Shown: piece by piece, positions 54,139 through 62,864 of the stretch
Layout: each line of letters starts with the position of its first letter
Position numbering within the stretch: the stretch's first letter is position 1
NCBI RefSeq assembly: GCF_016056305.1
Contig: NZ_JAECZC010000022.1
Span: forward strand, 22,195 to 86,194
Length of the DNA: 64,000 nt
Source: Amazonocrinis nigriterrae CENA67
Lineage (GTDB): Bacteria > Cyanobacteriota > Cyanobacteriia > Cyanobacteriales > Nostocaceae
Direction of reading: 5' to 3'
Program-made: the position numbers and the translations under genes
Notes under the pieces: model-generated
Database searches by the model: none
Seen by the model: the letters and a program-made list of their open reading frames with translations, nothing else
Told to the model about the DNA's origin: nothing

Positions 54139-54498
54139 ATGACAGCGAACTCTTTTGATCAACCCATTACTCAGATTAGTGTACAGGAGCTAGCACAACG
54201 TCTAGCTACTGGTGATGCGAGTATACAGTTAGTGGATGTGCGAGAACCACAAGAGTTGGCGATCGCTAGCATTGAGGGCTTTGTCAACCTACCATTGAGT
54301 GAATTTGCCGAATGGGGCGAACAAGTCCCAACCATGTTTAATCCCCATGCTGAAACTCTTGTGCTGTGTCACCACGGTATGCGCTCTGCCCAGATGTGTC
54401 AGTGGTTAGTTGCTCAAGGATTTACGAATGTTAAAAATATTGCAGGGGGCATTGATGCCTACTCTCAATTAGTAGACCCTTCGATTCCCAAATATTAG
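54139..54498 (+). CDS. Rhodanese-like sulfurtransferase
   Basis: The 119-residue single-domain rhodanese has ISVQELAQRLATGDASIQLV followed by DVREPQE and the active-site loop VLCHHGMRSAQM (Cys77). The CHHGMRS loop is six residues after the cysteine pattern typical of single-domain rhodaneses, distinct from arsenate reductase/Cdc25-type loops. It may transfer sulphane sulphur to an acceptor. It is divergent from the DUF3352 gene. An upstream 90-codon frame overlapping its ATG is mostly antisense and repeat, so a short leader probably precedes this start. Confidence 0.88.
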   Translation: MTANSFDQPITQISVQELAQRLATGDASIQLVDVREPQELAIASIEGFVNLPLSEFAEWGEQVPTMFNPHAETLVLCHHGMRSAQMCQWLVAQGFTNVKNIAGGIDAYSQLVDPSIPKY

Positions 54499-54520
54499 TA
54501 CATCAGGGCAGCCATCAAAA

Positions 54521-54567
54521 ATAGCATTGCTCATCCAAAACTGACTCTTCCGTCTGAGCAATGCTAT
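54521..54567. terminator. Hairpin downstream of the rhodanese gene
   Basis: A 13-base perfect stem, ATAGCATTGCTCA (54521-54533) and TGAGCAATGCTAT (54555-54567), has a 21-base loop and lies 23 bases after the stop. It is followed by ATTTAATA rather than a T-run. It is a probable terminator or 3' stabiliser. Confidence 0.6.
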
Positions 54568-54927
54568 ATTTAATACAACACTTAAAAGTTTTAGGTTACC
54601 TTGCAAAAGGCTCTCATCTTCTGCAAAGGAATGTCTCTATCACTAAAATACACCTAAGTGGCAGTAGAAATCAGTATCTTAAAATACAGCTTTAATAGAT
54701 AAATTTATGCAATAGTACTTATATAAACTGAATAATTGTAGATTGCAGTAGTAGCTTTACTGACAGCAGTTGAATTAGATGAGATAGCAATATCAGATTT
54801 TTCTTGTTAGAAACTAGAATATAACTAAATATCTTGCTATCTTATTTAACCAATATTAATCTTTTTCGTTTAAAAACTCAATTTTTTTTAAGTTTGATTA
54901 AATTTTGCATCAAGCAAAGCATACCCT
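54568..54927. other. Intergenic region upstream of hrcA
   Basis: About 360 AT-rich bases hold the hrcA promoter. No CIRCE inverted repeat (TTAGCACTC-N9-GAGTGCTAA) is seen, so there is no visible sign of autoregulation. No gene is supported. Confidence 0.45.
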
Positions 54928-56013
54928 ATGGAAGTCCAGTTGACAAATCGACAACAGCATATACTTTGGGCAACGGTACGTCACTATATCGCTACGGCTG
55001 AGCCTGTTGGTTCAAAAGCTCTAGTCGAGGAGTATGACCTAGGTGTTAGCTCAGCAACAATTCGTAATGTGATGGGCGTGTTAGAAAAATCTGGCTTACT
55101 CTACCAACCGCATACCTCTGCTGGACGAGTACCTTCAGACTCAGGCTACCGCATTTATGTTGACCAGCTAATTACACCTTCAGAACTATTGGCAAAAGAG
55201 GCAGAACTAACACTGCAACAGCGACTTCATTGGGAGGATTGGAGTTTAGAAGCCCTATTGCAAGGAGCCGCCCAAATCTTAGCAACCTTGAGCGGGTGCA
55301 TTAGCTTGATTACCATGCCACAAACCACAACAGCAAGTTTGCGACATCTGCAATTAGTGCAAATTGAACCAGGGCGGATCATGCTAATTGTGGTAACAGA
55401 TAGTTATGAAACCCATTCCAAGTTGCTGGATTTACCACCAGGGCAGGAAGACAAACTGGAAAAAGATGTGACAGACAGGGAGTTACAGATTGTTTCTAAC
55501 TTCTTGAATAGCCACTTGCGGGGGCGGAGTTTGTTAGAAATAGCCAATCTGGACTGGAGTCAATTAGATCGGGAGTTCCAACGTTACGGCGAATTCTTGA
55601 AAAATTCAGTTGTAGAATTAAGCCGTCGTAGCCTTGCGCCGAATGCCACACAAATTATGGTTCGCGGTGTAGCAGAAGTTTTGCGTCAGCCAGAATTTTC
55701 TCAATTACAGCAAGTGCAGACGCTGATCCAGCTATTGGAAGAAGAACAAGACCAACTGTGGCGATTAATCTTTGAAGAGCCAGAAGTGGAAGAACCGCGT
55801 AAGCCACGGGTAACGGTTCGCATTGGCGCAGAAAACCCATTAGAACCGATACGTACCTGCACCTTAATTTCTTCTACTTATCGCCGAGGTTCTGTACCAG
55901 TAGGGAGTGTAGGAGTTTTAGGCCCAACACGTCTAGACTACGAAAGTGCGATCGCAGTTGTAGCTGCTGCTGCTGATTACCTCTCAGAAACTTTTAGTTA
56001 CTTCAATCCTTGA
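54928..56013 (+). CDS. hrcA: Heat-inducible transcription repressor HrcA
   Basis: The 361-residue repressor binds CIRCE elements upstream of groESL and is folded by GroEL. The N-terminal winged helix contains [40 protein letters not shown] and [20 protein letters not shown], then [14 protein letters not shown] (about residues 1-82). The GAF-like middle and the dimerisation parts follow, with [20 protein letters not shown] and [17 protein letters not shown] at the end. The length is typical. No chaperone gene lies next to it, as usual for cyanobacteria. Confidence 0.96.
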   Translation: MEVQLTNRQQHILWATVRHYIATAEPVGSKALVEEYDLGVSSATIRNVMGVLEKSGLLYQPHTSAGRVPSDSGYRIYVDQLITPSELLAKEAELTLQQRLHWEDWSLEALLQGAAQILATLSGCISLITMPQTTTASLRHLQLVQIEPGRIMLIVVTDSYETHSKLLDLPPGQEDKLEKDVTDRELQIVSNFLNSHLRGRSLLEIANLDWSQLDREFQRYGEFLKNSVVELSRRSLAPNATQIMVRGVAEVLRQPEFSQLQQVQTLIQLLEEEQDQLWRLIFEEPEVEEPRKPRVTVRIGAENPLEPIRTCTLISSTYRRGSVPVGSVGVLGPTRLDYESAIAVVAAAADYLSETFSYFNP

Positions 56014-56163
56014 GCTAGACTTAATCCATTTTCTCGCAACGCGATCGCCGTTTGCTGAAACTAACCAGCATGACCGGACTAATTTAGTGCATAAATTTTT
56101 CTGAATATCTCTGTGTCTTTGTGCCTCTGTGGTTTATCAATACACTATTTTAGCCAGGTCGTG

Positions 56164-56466
56164 CTACCACAGCCTATTCAACGATACCAAAATTCCTTCG
56201 TTAATTATAGCTTCATCACCTTCAGCATATTCATCGAGGTTTACTTTACCATCGCCATCTGTATCAAATCTCTTGATGTTATTCCAAATTATTAGTTCTA
56301 TCTCAAGCAATTTTTGACCTTGATCTGATTCAGGCTCTATTCCTATTCGTTGAGCATAGCGTGCTGCACCTTCAGTAAAGTCTTTTTCTTCTAAAAATTG
56401 GCTATTGTCTCTATCCTACAATTTAAATAGATTTGCCAACTTCCGCTTTTTAAAATCGCTAACCAT
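56164..56466 (-). pseudogene. EF-hand protein gene interrupted by an in-frame TAG
   Basis: Reading from ATG 56466 (AGGA ten or so bases upstream) gives MVSDFKKRKLANLFKL, then TAG (56418-56416) at codon 17. The same frame continues DRDNSQFLEEKDFTEGAARY, then IGIEPESDQGQKLLEIELII and FDTDGDGKVNLDEYAEG, before a TAG at 56164. Two EF-hands are clear: a first loop D-R-D-N-S-Q-F-L-E with the stop where Tyr/Phe normally precedes the loop, and a canonical DTDGDGKVNLDE loop. The product would be a small calcium-binding protein of 100 residues. One base change (TAT/TAC to TAG) explains the break. Confidence 0.7.
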
Positions 56467-57064
56467 GATTTGATTTTCCTATTTGTGCATCAGCAAAGCT
56501 AAGAAATTAAAACTTAAATTTCAACTTTCACTAAAAATGAATAAAAATTAATAATTAAAAATTTTATCTTTAGTGTTTTAGTACTTAAGCTTTAATTTTC
56601 AGTTATTTTTACCTATAATACATCAATATTCCACAAATATAAAGCAATTAGCTAGCTAAGCTGGCAAAATTTCCGGCTTTTGTCAAAAACCTAAGTTTTA
56701 ACACATCAGGACAACCAAATTCTGAATTTTGGATAAAGTCGGTTTTAGATTCAAACTGAGCAACCTTAATAAAATCTAAATTTAGTAATTAGGAATTATA
56801 AATTACTTACTTAAGATTTACTTATAAATTCCCCCGCAGATAGGAGCATGAAAAGAATTTACTCCTTATACTGTCGCTTATAAAGTACTAATTGCAACTT
56901 GAGATATCAGCTTACCTCAGGGTGGCTGATATTATACATCATAAAGTTATGTTGCAATTAGTACCTTTGTAGAGGTAGCGCAAAGTGGACAATTTGACAA
57001 TCTTTAATCCTAAATCTACTTGGCGTATAGTCATAATCTGTTCGCACGCAACAAGACCTGATAT
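56467..57064. other. AT-rich intergenic region upstream of nrdJ
   Basis: About 600 bases without a supported gene. It must carry the nrdJ promoter. GATATCAGCTTACCTCAGGG then TGGCTGATATTA (about 56901-56935) form an imperfect hairpin ('GATATCAGC' with 'GGCTGATATTA'), which could be a small terminator or regulatory stem. No cobalamin riboswitch was recognised by eye. Confidence 0.4.
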
Positions 57065-58291
57065 ATGGTTCGAGAGCTTGAAAGAAAACGTCAGAGTACA
57101 CAGTTTCCAGAAACTGCACCTGCTGCTAATCCCGTATTTTTTAGAACTTATAGTCGCCGTACAAAGGCAGGCTTGAGAGAAACATGGGATGAGGTATGCG
57201 ATCGCACTCTCCAAGGCTTGATAGAGTTGGGTAAGCTACGCCCAGATGAAGTAGCCATACTCAAGGAAATGCAACAAAACCTGAAAGCTTTGCCCAGTGG
57301 CCGCTGGTTATGGGTTGGCGGTACAGATTGGGTAGCCAAACCAAAAAACTTTTCCGGGGCTTACAATTGCACTTCCACCAACTTACAGGACTGGAAAGCC
57401 TTCGGGTTAATGATGGATCTAGCAATGATGGGCTGTGGTACAGGAGCTGTCATAGAACCACAATATATTAATCAGTTACCCCCCATACGTAATCACTTGC
57501 ATGTCACTGTACAAGGTGAAATTGGTAGTACTCCTAAGCACTTGCGGCGTGAATATACTGAAATCCATATAGAAGGTAATAGTGTCACTATTCACGTTGG
57601 AGATAGTCGTGAAGGTTGGGTAGAATCCTATCAAACTTTATTAGAACTTTCCACGGATGAACGCTTTTCTAATGAAGTTAAAGTATTAGTTGATATTAGT
57701 GATGTCCGTCAAGCAGGAGAAACTCTTAACGGCTTCGGCGGTGTTGCTAATCCTGTAAAATTGCCTGGACTTTATCAGCGTTGTGCATCCATCCTCAATC
57801 AAGCTGTAGGACGGCAATTAAATTCAGTTGAATGCTGTCTATTAATTGATGAAGCTGCGGTAACAATCGTTGCAGGCAATATTAGAAGAAGCGCGGGGAT
57901 GCGTCAGTTCAATGCTGACGATCAATTAGGAGCTACTGCTAAGGATAACTTGTGGCAGCAAGATGAACAAGGCAACTGGCGAATTGATCCAAAGCGTGAT
58001 GCTTTGAGGATGGCAAACCATACCAGAGTTTTTCACCGCAAACCAACATTAGAAGAATGTGTTGATGCTGTTCGCAAACAATATTACAGTGGCGAAGGTG
58101 CAATTCAATGGGCTGGTGAAGCAGCAGCTAGAGCAAACTGTGATTTGCTAACAACACAAGCATTAAAAGTTGATTTCTTGGAAGCTTATAACCAAGGAAC
58201 AGCAAAGCAGTGGTTGCAAGAACACTATCCCAACCTTGATGCTAATGAGTTAGAACATCGTTTAGCTCGCTATGGGCTAAATCCGTGTGGT
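57065..58291 (+). CDS. nrdJ: Class II (adenosylcobalamin-dependent) ribonucleotide reductase, exon 1
   Basis: These 409 codons encode the first half of a monomeric B12-dependent ribonucleotide triphosphate reductase. NFSGAYNCTSTNLQDWKAFG contains the first redox cysteine, followed by LAMMGCGTGAVIEPQYINQL. The exon ends with GLNPCG, where the catalytic thiyl-radical Cys of NPCGE is C408. Continuing past the exon, the frame would read Lys and stop at 58295-58297, inside the intron. The protein reduces NTPs to dNTPs without oxygen dependence, useful in heterocysts. After splicing to 58599 the product is 766 residues, as in RTPR enzymes. Confidence 0.93.
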
Positions 58292-58598
58292 AAGTAATTT
58301 TGCCTCACGTTAAACACCGGAGAAAATCGGTGAACCCTGGGATTGGGAATACCGAGGTAATCAAAGGAAATAAAAGGCCTTTGACACCGTACAGACTAGA
58401 GAGTGAACCTTTTTCAACCAGAAATATATCAGGTTTAAAAAGAATAGAATCTGGGTTTTACCCCCGTTATCAAAACGGCTCCACGAGTCCCCGGCTACTA
58501 ATATTGTTTTCAATCTTAGTAGAAAATATAGTCGGATCTACGAGGAATTAAGAACTCGTAGAACTAGAGGATAAAAAGCCTTTAGGTTAACAAAAATG
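58292..58598 (+). ncRNA. Group I intron in nrdJ
   Basis: A 307-base intron separates NPCG from [14 protein letters not shown]. Its 5' exon ends in T (58291) and the intron ends in G (58598). P1 can be drawn between exon CGTGTGGT (58284-58291) and internal guide GCCTCACG (58302-58309), with one U-U mismatch and a U-G pair at the splice site. P10 pairs exon 2 GAAATT (58599-58604) with AATTTT (58296-58301). The R element GTACAGACTAGAGAG (58389-58403) and S element AAATATAGTCGG (58525-58535) give P7 GACTA/TAGTC. No homing endonuclease frame fits inside. Confidence 0.88.
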
Positions 58599-59672
58599 GA
58601 AATTATCGGTAGTAACTTTCACTGCAATTTATCAGAGGTTCATCTGAATCAAATTGACCCATATAACTATAAAGAACAAGAGGAGGCTTTCACTGCTGGG
58701 GCGTTATCTGTAGCCGCACTTTTAAATCATCAATTCCTAGAACCCCGCTATCAAGCAAGCAGAGAATTAGACCCAATTGTGGGTGTTTCTTTCACAGGTT
58801 TATTTGATTTCTTTGTTCATGCTTTTGGTGTTGATTGGTTGCGTTGGTGGGCTGAAGGTAGACCCGCAACTGCCCAAGGATTAGCCTTTAAGCGTGAGGA
58901 AGAGAAATATTTAAGTTTCTGGAGAGAAACTGTACATCGAGTGATTTGGGATTACTGCGATCGCCATCATCTCAAACGCCCCAATCGCTGCACAACAGTA
59001 CAGCCCAGTGGTACCAAAGCTTTACTAACTGGTGCGAGTTCCGGCTGGCACCCCCCCAAAGCCCAAAGGTTTATTCGCCGCATCACTTTCCGCAAAAATG
59101 ACCCAGTAGCCTTAGCTTGTATTGACTACGGTTACAATGTGATTCCTTCGCAGTCTGACAAAGATGAACAAGGTAATTTATTAAATGATCCCTTTGATTC
59201 TCGCGTCAGTGAATGGTTGGTGGAAATCCCTGTTTCCGTACCTTGGGCTGATTTACCAGGCGCAGATGAAATCGATGTTTCTAAGTTTTCCGTCTTAGCC
59301 CAACTCGATTTCGTTATGCAAGTGCAGCAACACTATGTCACCCACAACACATCTGCTACTTTAGAACTGCGGTCTGATGAAGTAGAAATTCTTGGGCAAA
59401 GGATATATGATGCGATCGCTAATGATGAAGGATATATCTCAGCTGCCCTTTTAGCTCGTTTTGATGATTTACAATCATTCCCGCGTTTGCCGTTTGAACC
59501 AATAGATAAAGCAACTTACGAACATTTGAGTCAACAGGTTAAAGCCAGACGCAAAACAGATGATTTCTGTGCAGTTCTTAGCCGCTATGATTCAGGTGAA
59601 CTCACAGAAGCTGGCCCTAGTGGTTGTGACTCTGATAAATGTATGTTTCCAGATCAGCAACCAATTTCATAG
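58599..59672 (+). CDS. nrdJ: Class II ribonucleotide reductase, exon 2
   Basis: The 357 codons of exon 2 start [20 protein letters not shown]. They carry the catalytic Glu directly after the intron, the second redox Cys in FHCNLSEV, and the phosphate-binding loop [20 protein letters not shown] (the PSGT loop). The C-terminus has CDSDKCMF, the swinging-arm cysteine pair that re-reduces the active site. The ATG at 58596 lies in the intron and is only an accidental start; the true reading frame comes from exon 1 after splicing. All catalytic residues are present once joined. Confidence 0.93.
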
Positions 59673-59865
59673 GGACTGGGTAATGGGTAATGGGTAATGG
59701 GTAATGGGTGAGATGTGATGACTAATAGTAGAATCCAATTCCCAATTCCCAATTCCCAATTCCCAATTCCCAATTCCCAATTCCCAATTCCCAATTCCCA
59801 ATCCCCCACGTTACGATTAATTAAGAAGTGATAATTTTTGTTACGGCAGTGCCAGGAGAGTCTTC
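59673..59865. repeat. Long heptamer repeat after nrdJ
   Basis: GGGTAATGGGTAATGGGTAATGGG units (in part; about 59680-59710) are followed by about ten tandem CCCAATT heptamers (about 59738-59800). This is the longest CCCAATT run in the window. Confidence 0.9.
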
Positions 59866-60084
59866 ATGTTTATTGATGAATTGTCACCAATCTTTAAACA
59901 ATTTATCCAGCACCCAGCCTCTTTTTTGGGTGGGTTTGTTTCTGGTGTACTTCGACTCAACCTTGCAGACGATCCCGTTAAAAGCTGGTTAGATCAACAG
60001 ATCCGTCCCGGCAGTTATTCTTCCTCAACTACTGAGGTGCATAATGGTAAAGCTACTGGCCCTCAGTCAATTGCGATCGAGTAA
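59866..60084 (+). CDS. Small conserved cyanobacterial protein, function unknown
   Basis: The 72-residue protein starts MFIDELSPIFKQFIQHPASF, with a short hydrophobic Gly-rich segment (FLGGFVSGVLRLNL, about residues 20-33) and a polar tail with VKSWLDQQIR. AGGAG lies about ten bases before the ATG. No family is known to me. The hydrophobic part is short for a membrane span, so a peripheral membrane association is possible. Confidence 0.7.
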   Translation: MFIDELSPIFKQFIQHPASFLGGFVSGVLRLNLADDPVKSWLDQQIRPGSYSSSTTEVHNGKATGPQSIAIE

Positions 60085-60801
60085 ATTTTCTTTGATTAAT
60101 CTCAAATCCAGTTAATCTTTTAACAAAATTGAGCCATCATTATTCACCTGTAACTTGCCTCTATTCCTTGATCAGGGGGGTTGCAGGTGAGTTTTTTAAT
60201 TAACTGTAACTTGACATTTGCAAGACTTACGCAACTGACACACATATTTTGCTATTGCAGTCAAGAGGCAAAAGGAGCCAGTACAACCCACACGAAAAAA
60301 ATATGACAATGCATTAAGTCCTAATTTACTTAAGATGATCAGGACTTGTATCTCTAAAATATTTGCAATTCTGCTCAGGGCTTACGCAAACAATAGCCGA
60401 AACCCTTATTTTTATGTACCTACGATTTATGAATTATTACCACTATATTTACTTGTCTTTAAGTCGTATATGTGTTAAGAAAGTTTATTTCAGCAATTCT
60501 AAATCTTAGAATCATAACACAACAGCTTCCAAATTATAAAATATATAAGATTGACTAATTCTGTGTTATTGGGGTTTGTAAATTCCCATACTTTGAAAAA
60601 TGTCACGATCAGTTATTATATGAGCGTATGCGTAAGTTCAGCCACATGGTCAGTTTAGTTGAAGTTTATGGCATCATTATGGTTGCTGCCCCACGATGTT
60701 GCCATTAGTCAATCAGAACAGACTATGCAAGATTTGCAATTTGTTTAAATCTGTTTTCCATCTGAACTAATCGCTTTTTGTTGAAAATTACCTGATCCCA
60801 C
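60085..60801. other. Intergenic region with ACTTACGC-type repeats
   Basis: About 700 bases without a supported gene. Copies or partial copies of ACTTACGCA occur at about 60225 (AGACTTACGCAA), 60380 (GGCTTACGCAAA) and, inverted, 60629 (TGCGTAAGTTC). An inverted repeat AAGTCCT / AGGACTT lies at 60316-60322 and 60341-60347. These match the ends of the 29899-29990 element, so this may be a degenerate cluster of small mobile elements. Confidence 0.55.
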
Positions 60802-61092
60802 ATGACTATTTACGTTGGAAACCTCTCCTACCGCGCCACCGAAGCAGATTTGAAAGCCGTATTTGCAGATTACGGTGAAGTTAAAAGAGTTGTACTACCT
60901 ACTGACCGCGAAACAGGGCGTATGCGCGGCTTTGCTTTTGTTGAGATGATGGAAGATGCCCAAGAAGATGCTGCTATTACTGAATTAGATGGGGCAGAAT
61001 GGATGGGTCGTCAACTCAGAGTCAATAAAGCCAAACCGCGAGAGGAAAATAACAACCGACGAGGTAATTGGTCGAAAAAACAAGAGTATTAA
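60802..61092 (+). CDS. RNA-binding protein, RRM type (Rbp family)
   Basis: The 96-residue protein has RNP2 IYVGNLSY (3-10), RNP1 RGFAFVEM (about 43-50) and a short charged tail (REENNNRRGNWSKKQEY) lacking the Gly-rich repeat of the family member at 29279. It is probably a cytosolic RNA chaperone. Unlike the other copy, no good Shine-Dalgarno sequence or sequestering hairpin is visible before the ATG (CTGATCCCACATG). A strong terminator follows at 61202. Confidence 0.93.
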   Translation: MTIYVGNLSYRATEADLKAVFADYGEVKRVVLPTDRETGRMRGFAFVEMMEDAQEDAAITELDGAEWMGRQLRVNKAKPREENNNRRGNWSKKQEY

Positions 61093-61201
61093 TGAAGTTG
61101 AATATCCACAATAGCACATTGTTTTTTAGTTATGCAATATAGTGGGTTGCACAAATCTACTAACAATAATTAAAACTAAAACAATAGTACAAGCAATAAC
61201 C

Positions 61202-61247
61202 AGACTAGTTGTGAGCAGCAGACCAATTTCACAACTAGTCTTTTTTT
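61202..61247 (+). terminator. Rho-independent terminator after the RRM gene
   Basis: A 13-base perfect stem, AGACTAGTTGTGA (61202-61214) and TCACAACTAGTCT (61229-61241), with a 14-base loop is followed by TTTTTT. It lies about 110 bases after the stop and is the clearest terminator in the window. Confidence 0.92.
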
Positions 61248-61506
61248 ACTAATTTTAAATAAATTTTATTAAATAAATTTACTTAAGCTCTTTATCTAGT
61301 ATTGAAGTGCATACTCCTCCCCAGCCAGGGAAACGACTACCACAGCAGCAGCCTCTTGGACAGTGCAAGACCTGCATTTCTTTAGTTTATCTAAAATCAC
61401 ATCTCAGTTAGAGAATTACCTTTCTAAGATAGAGGCAGCAACTATAAATTGCGATATACAACCTGACTAACCCAACTTATAGCCAGTCACCAAGGGGAAC
61501 ACAAAA
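61248..61506. promoter_or_regulatory. Upstream region of fbp
   Basis: About 260 bases between the terminator and fbp must hold the promoter of the fbp-tal transcript. No confident -10 or NtcA box was seen by eye. AAGGGGA at 61491-61497 is the ribosome site of fbp. Confidence 0.4.
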
Positions 61507-62556
61507 ATGGCTAAAACGCCAGAATCTTTAGAATTGTCTATTAACGACGCTACAGATAGAAGCTTAGATCGTGATTGTACAACTTTATCTCGTCACGTTC
61601 TACAGCAACTTCAAAGTTTTTCGCCAGATGCACAAGATTTGAGCGCGCTGATGAATCGTATCGGTCTTGCAGGCAAATTAATTGCTCGCCGCCTCAGCCG
61701 TGCAGGTTTAATGGAAGGGGTTCTCGGATTTACTGGAGAAGTCAATGTGCAAGGAGAATCCGTCAAAAAGATGGATGTCTATGCCAATGATGTTTTTATC
61801 TCAGTGTTTAAGCAAAGCGGCTTAGTCTGTCGCCTAGCTTCCGAAGAAATGGAACAACCTTATTACATACCTGAAAATTGTCCCATTGGTCGCTATACCC
61901 TACTGTATGACCCCATTGATGGCTCATCAAACACTGATACCAACCTCAGTTTAGGTTCCATCTTTTCCATTCGTCAACAAGAAGGAACCGATAGTGATGG
62001 TCAAGCAATTGACCTACTCAGCAACGGACACAAACAAATCGCTGCTGGATACATACTCTATGGGCCCAGCACCATGCTGGTTTATACTATAGCTAATGGG
62101 GTTCATTCGTTTACCCTTGATCCCAGCTTGGGAGAATTTATTCTCACAGAAGAAAACATCAAGATTCCTAACCACGGCCCTGTTTATAGTGTTAACGAAG
62201 GCAACTTTTGGCAGTGGGAAGAATCAATCCGCGAATACATCCGCTACGTGCATCGTACAGAAGGCTACACTGCCCGTTACAGTGGGGCAATGGTCAGCGA
62301 CATCCATAGAATTTTAGTTCAAGGCGGTGTATTTCTCTATCCAGGCACAATTCAAAAACCAGAAGGTAAATTGCGCTTGCTTTATGAAACTGCTCCTTTA
62401 GCCTTTTTAATTGAACAAGCAGGTGGTCGTGCAACTACAGGATTGGTAAATATCCTGGACGTAGTGCCGAAAAAACTGCATCAGCGCACGCCTCTAATTA
62501 TTGGTAGCAAAGAGGATGTGGCCAAAGTGGAGTCTTTTATTCAAAATGGTCATTAG
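61507..62556 (+). CDS. fbp: Fructose-1,6-bisphosphatase class I
   Basis: The 349-residue enzyme hydrolyses fructose-1,6-bisphosphate in gluconeogenesis and, with the bifunctional class II enzyme, the Calvin cycle. Metal and substrate motifs are present: [20 protein letters not shown] (about residues 135-154), [34 protein letters not shown] (about 257-276) and the [17 protein letters not shown] segment. AAGGGGA precedes the ATG. It lies upstream of tal; in Nostoc these are followed by zwf and opcA for the oxidative pentose phosphate pathway, which supplies reductant for N2 fixation. Confidence 0.97.
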   Translation: MAKTPESLELSINDATDRSLDRDCTTLSRHVLQQLQSFSPDAQDLSALMNRIGLAGKLIARRLSRAGLMEGVLGFTGEVNVQGESVKKMDVYANDVFISVFKQSGLVCRLASEEMEQPYYIPENCPIGRYTLLYDPIDGSSNTDTNLSLGSIFSIRQQEGTDSDGQAIDLLSNGHKQIAAGYILYGPSTMLVYTIANGVHSFTLDPSLGEFILTEENIKIPNHGPVYSVNEGNFWQWEESIREYIRYVHRTEGYTARYSGAMVSDIHRILVQGGVFLYPGTIQKPEGKLRLLYETAPLAFLIEQAGGRATTGLVNILDVVPKKLHQRTPLIIGSKEDVAKVESFIQNGH

Positions 62557-62793
62557 ATGAGGAGGCAGAAGATTATGAAGCCCATAAAATCAAATTTGGG
62601 ACTGTTTTTTACTGTCAATTGATTACCGCCATGCATTAAAGATGCGTCTAAAACACGCTAGTAAATAAAGGTTAATTTATGGCGATGTGGATTGGCAATG
62701 CAAAATAGCGCTTTAGAAATGTGAAACAGAGATAGGGATTATCTCAGCTGGCCGATGCGATAAGTGATTGGCAACGCCAAAATTCAAAAGTCA

Positions 62794-62811
62794 CCATCAA
62801 AATTTTGATGG
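62794..62811. promoter_or_regulatory. 18-base palindrome between fbp and tal
   Basis: CCATCAAAATTTTGATGG is a perfect palindrome, flanked more widely by TTGGCA (about 62768) and TGCCAA (about 62816), which add an outer inverted repeat. It lies about 55 bases before the tal start in a 308-base gap. It could be an operator for an internal tal promoter or an mRNA hairpin that divides the transcript. Confidence 0.5.
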
Positions 62812-62864
62812 GTTTTGCCAACTTCACTTAAAAACATCATTAACAGGAGTGAAATAACATAGCT

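Noticed and set aside
53870-54142. 90-codon plus-strand frame ending in an ATGA overlap with the rhodanese start
   Set aside because: The first part is antisense to the DUF3352 start and the middle is a GGATTTGAGATTTGGGATTG-type repeat. The overlap is suggestive of coupling but the protein looks accidental.
56113-56317. 60- to 62-codon plus-strand frames
   Set aside because: They are antisense shadows of the EF-hand pseudogene.
58298-58551. 83-codon frame inside the nrdJ intron as a homing endonuclease
   Set aside because: It has no LAGLIDADG, GIY-YIG or HNH motif, and it covers conserved R and P7 elements of the intron RNA.
58596-58598. ATG at the beginning of the second nrdJ fragment as a true start codon
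   Set aside because: It belongs to the 3' end of the group I intron (the final G is the intron's last base). The family alignment across NPCG|EIIG shows continuous coding only after splicing.
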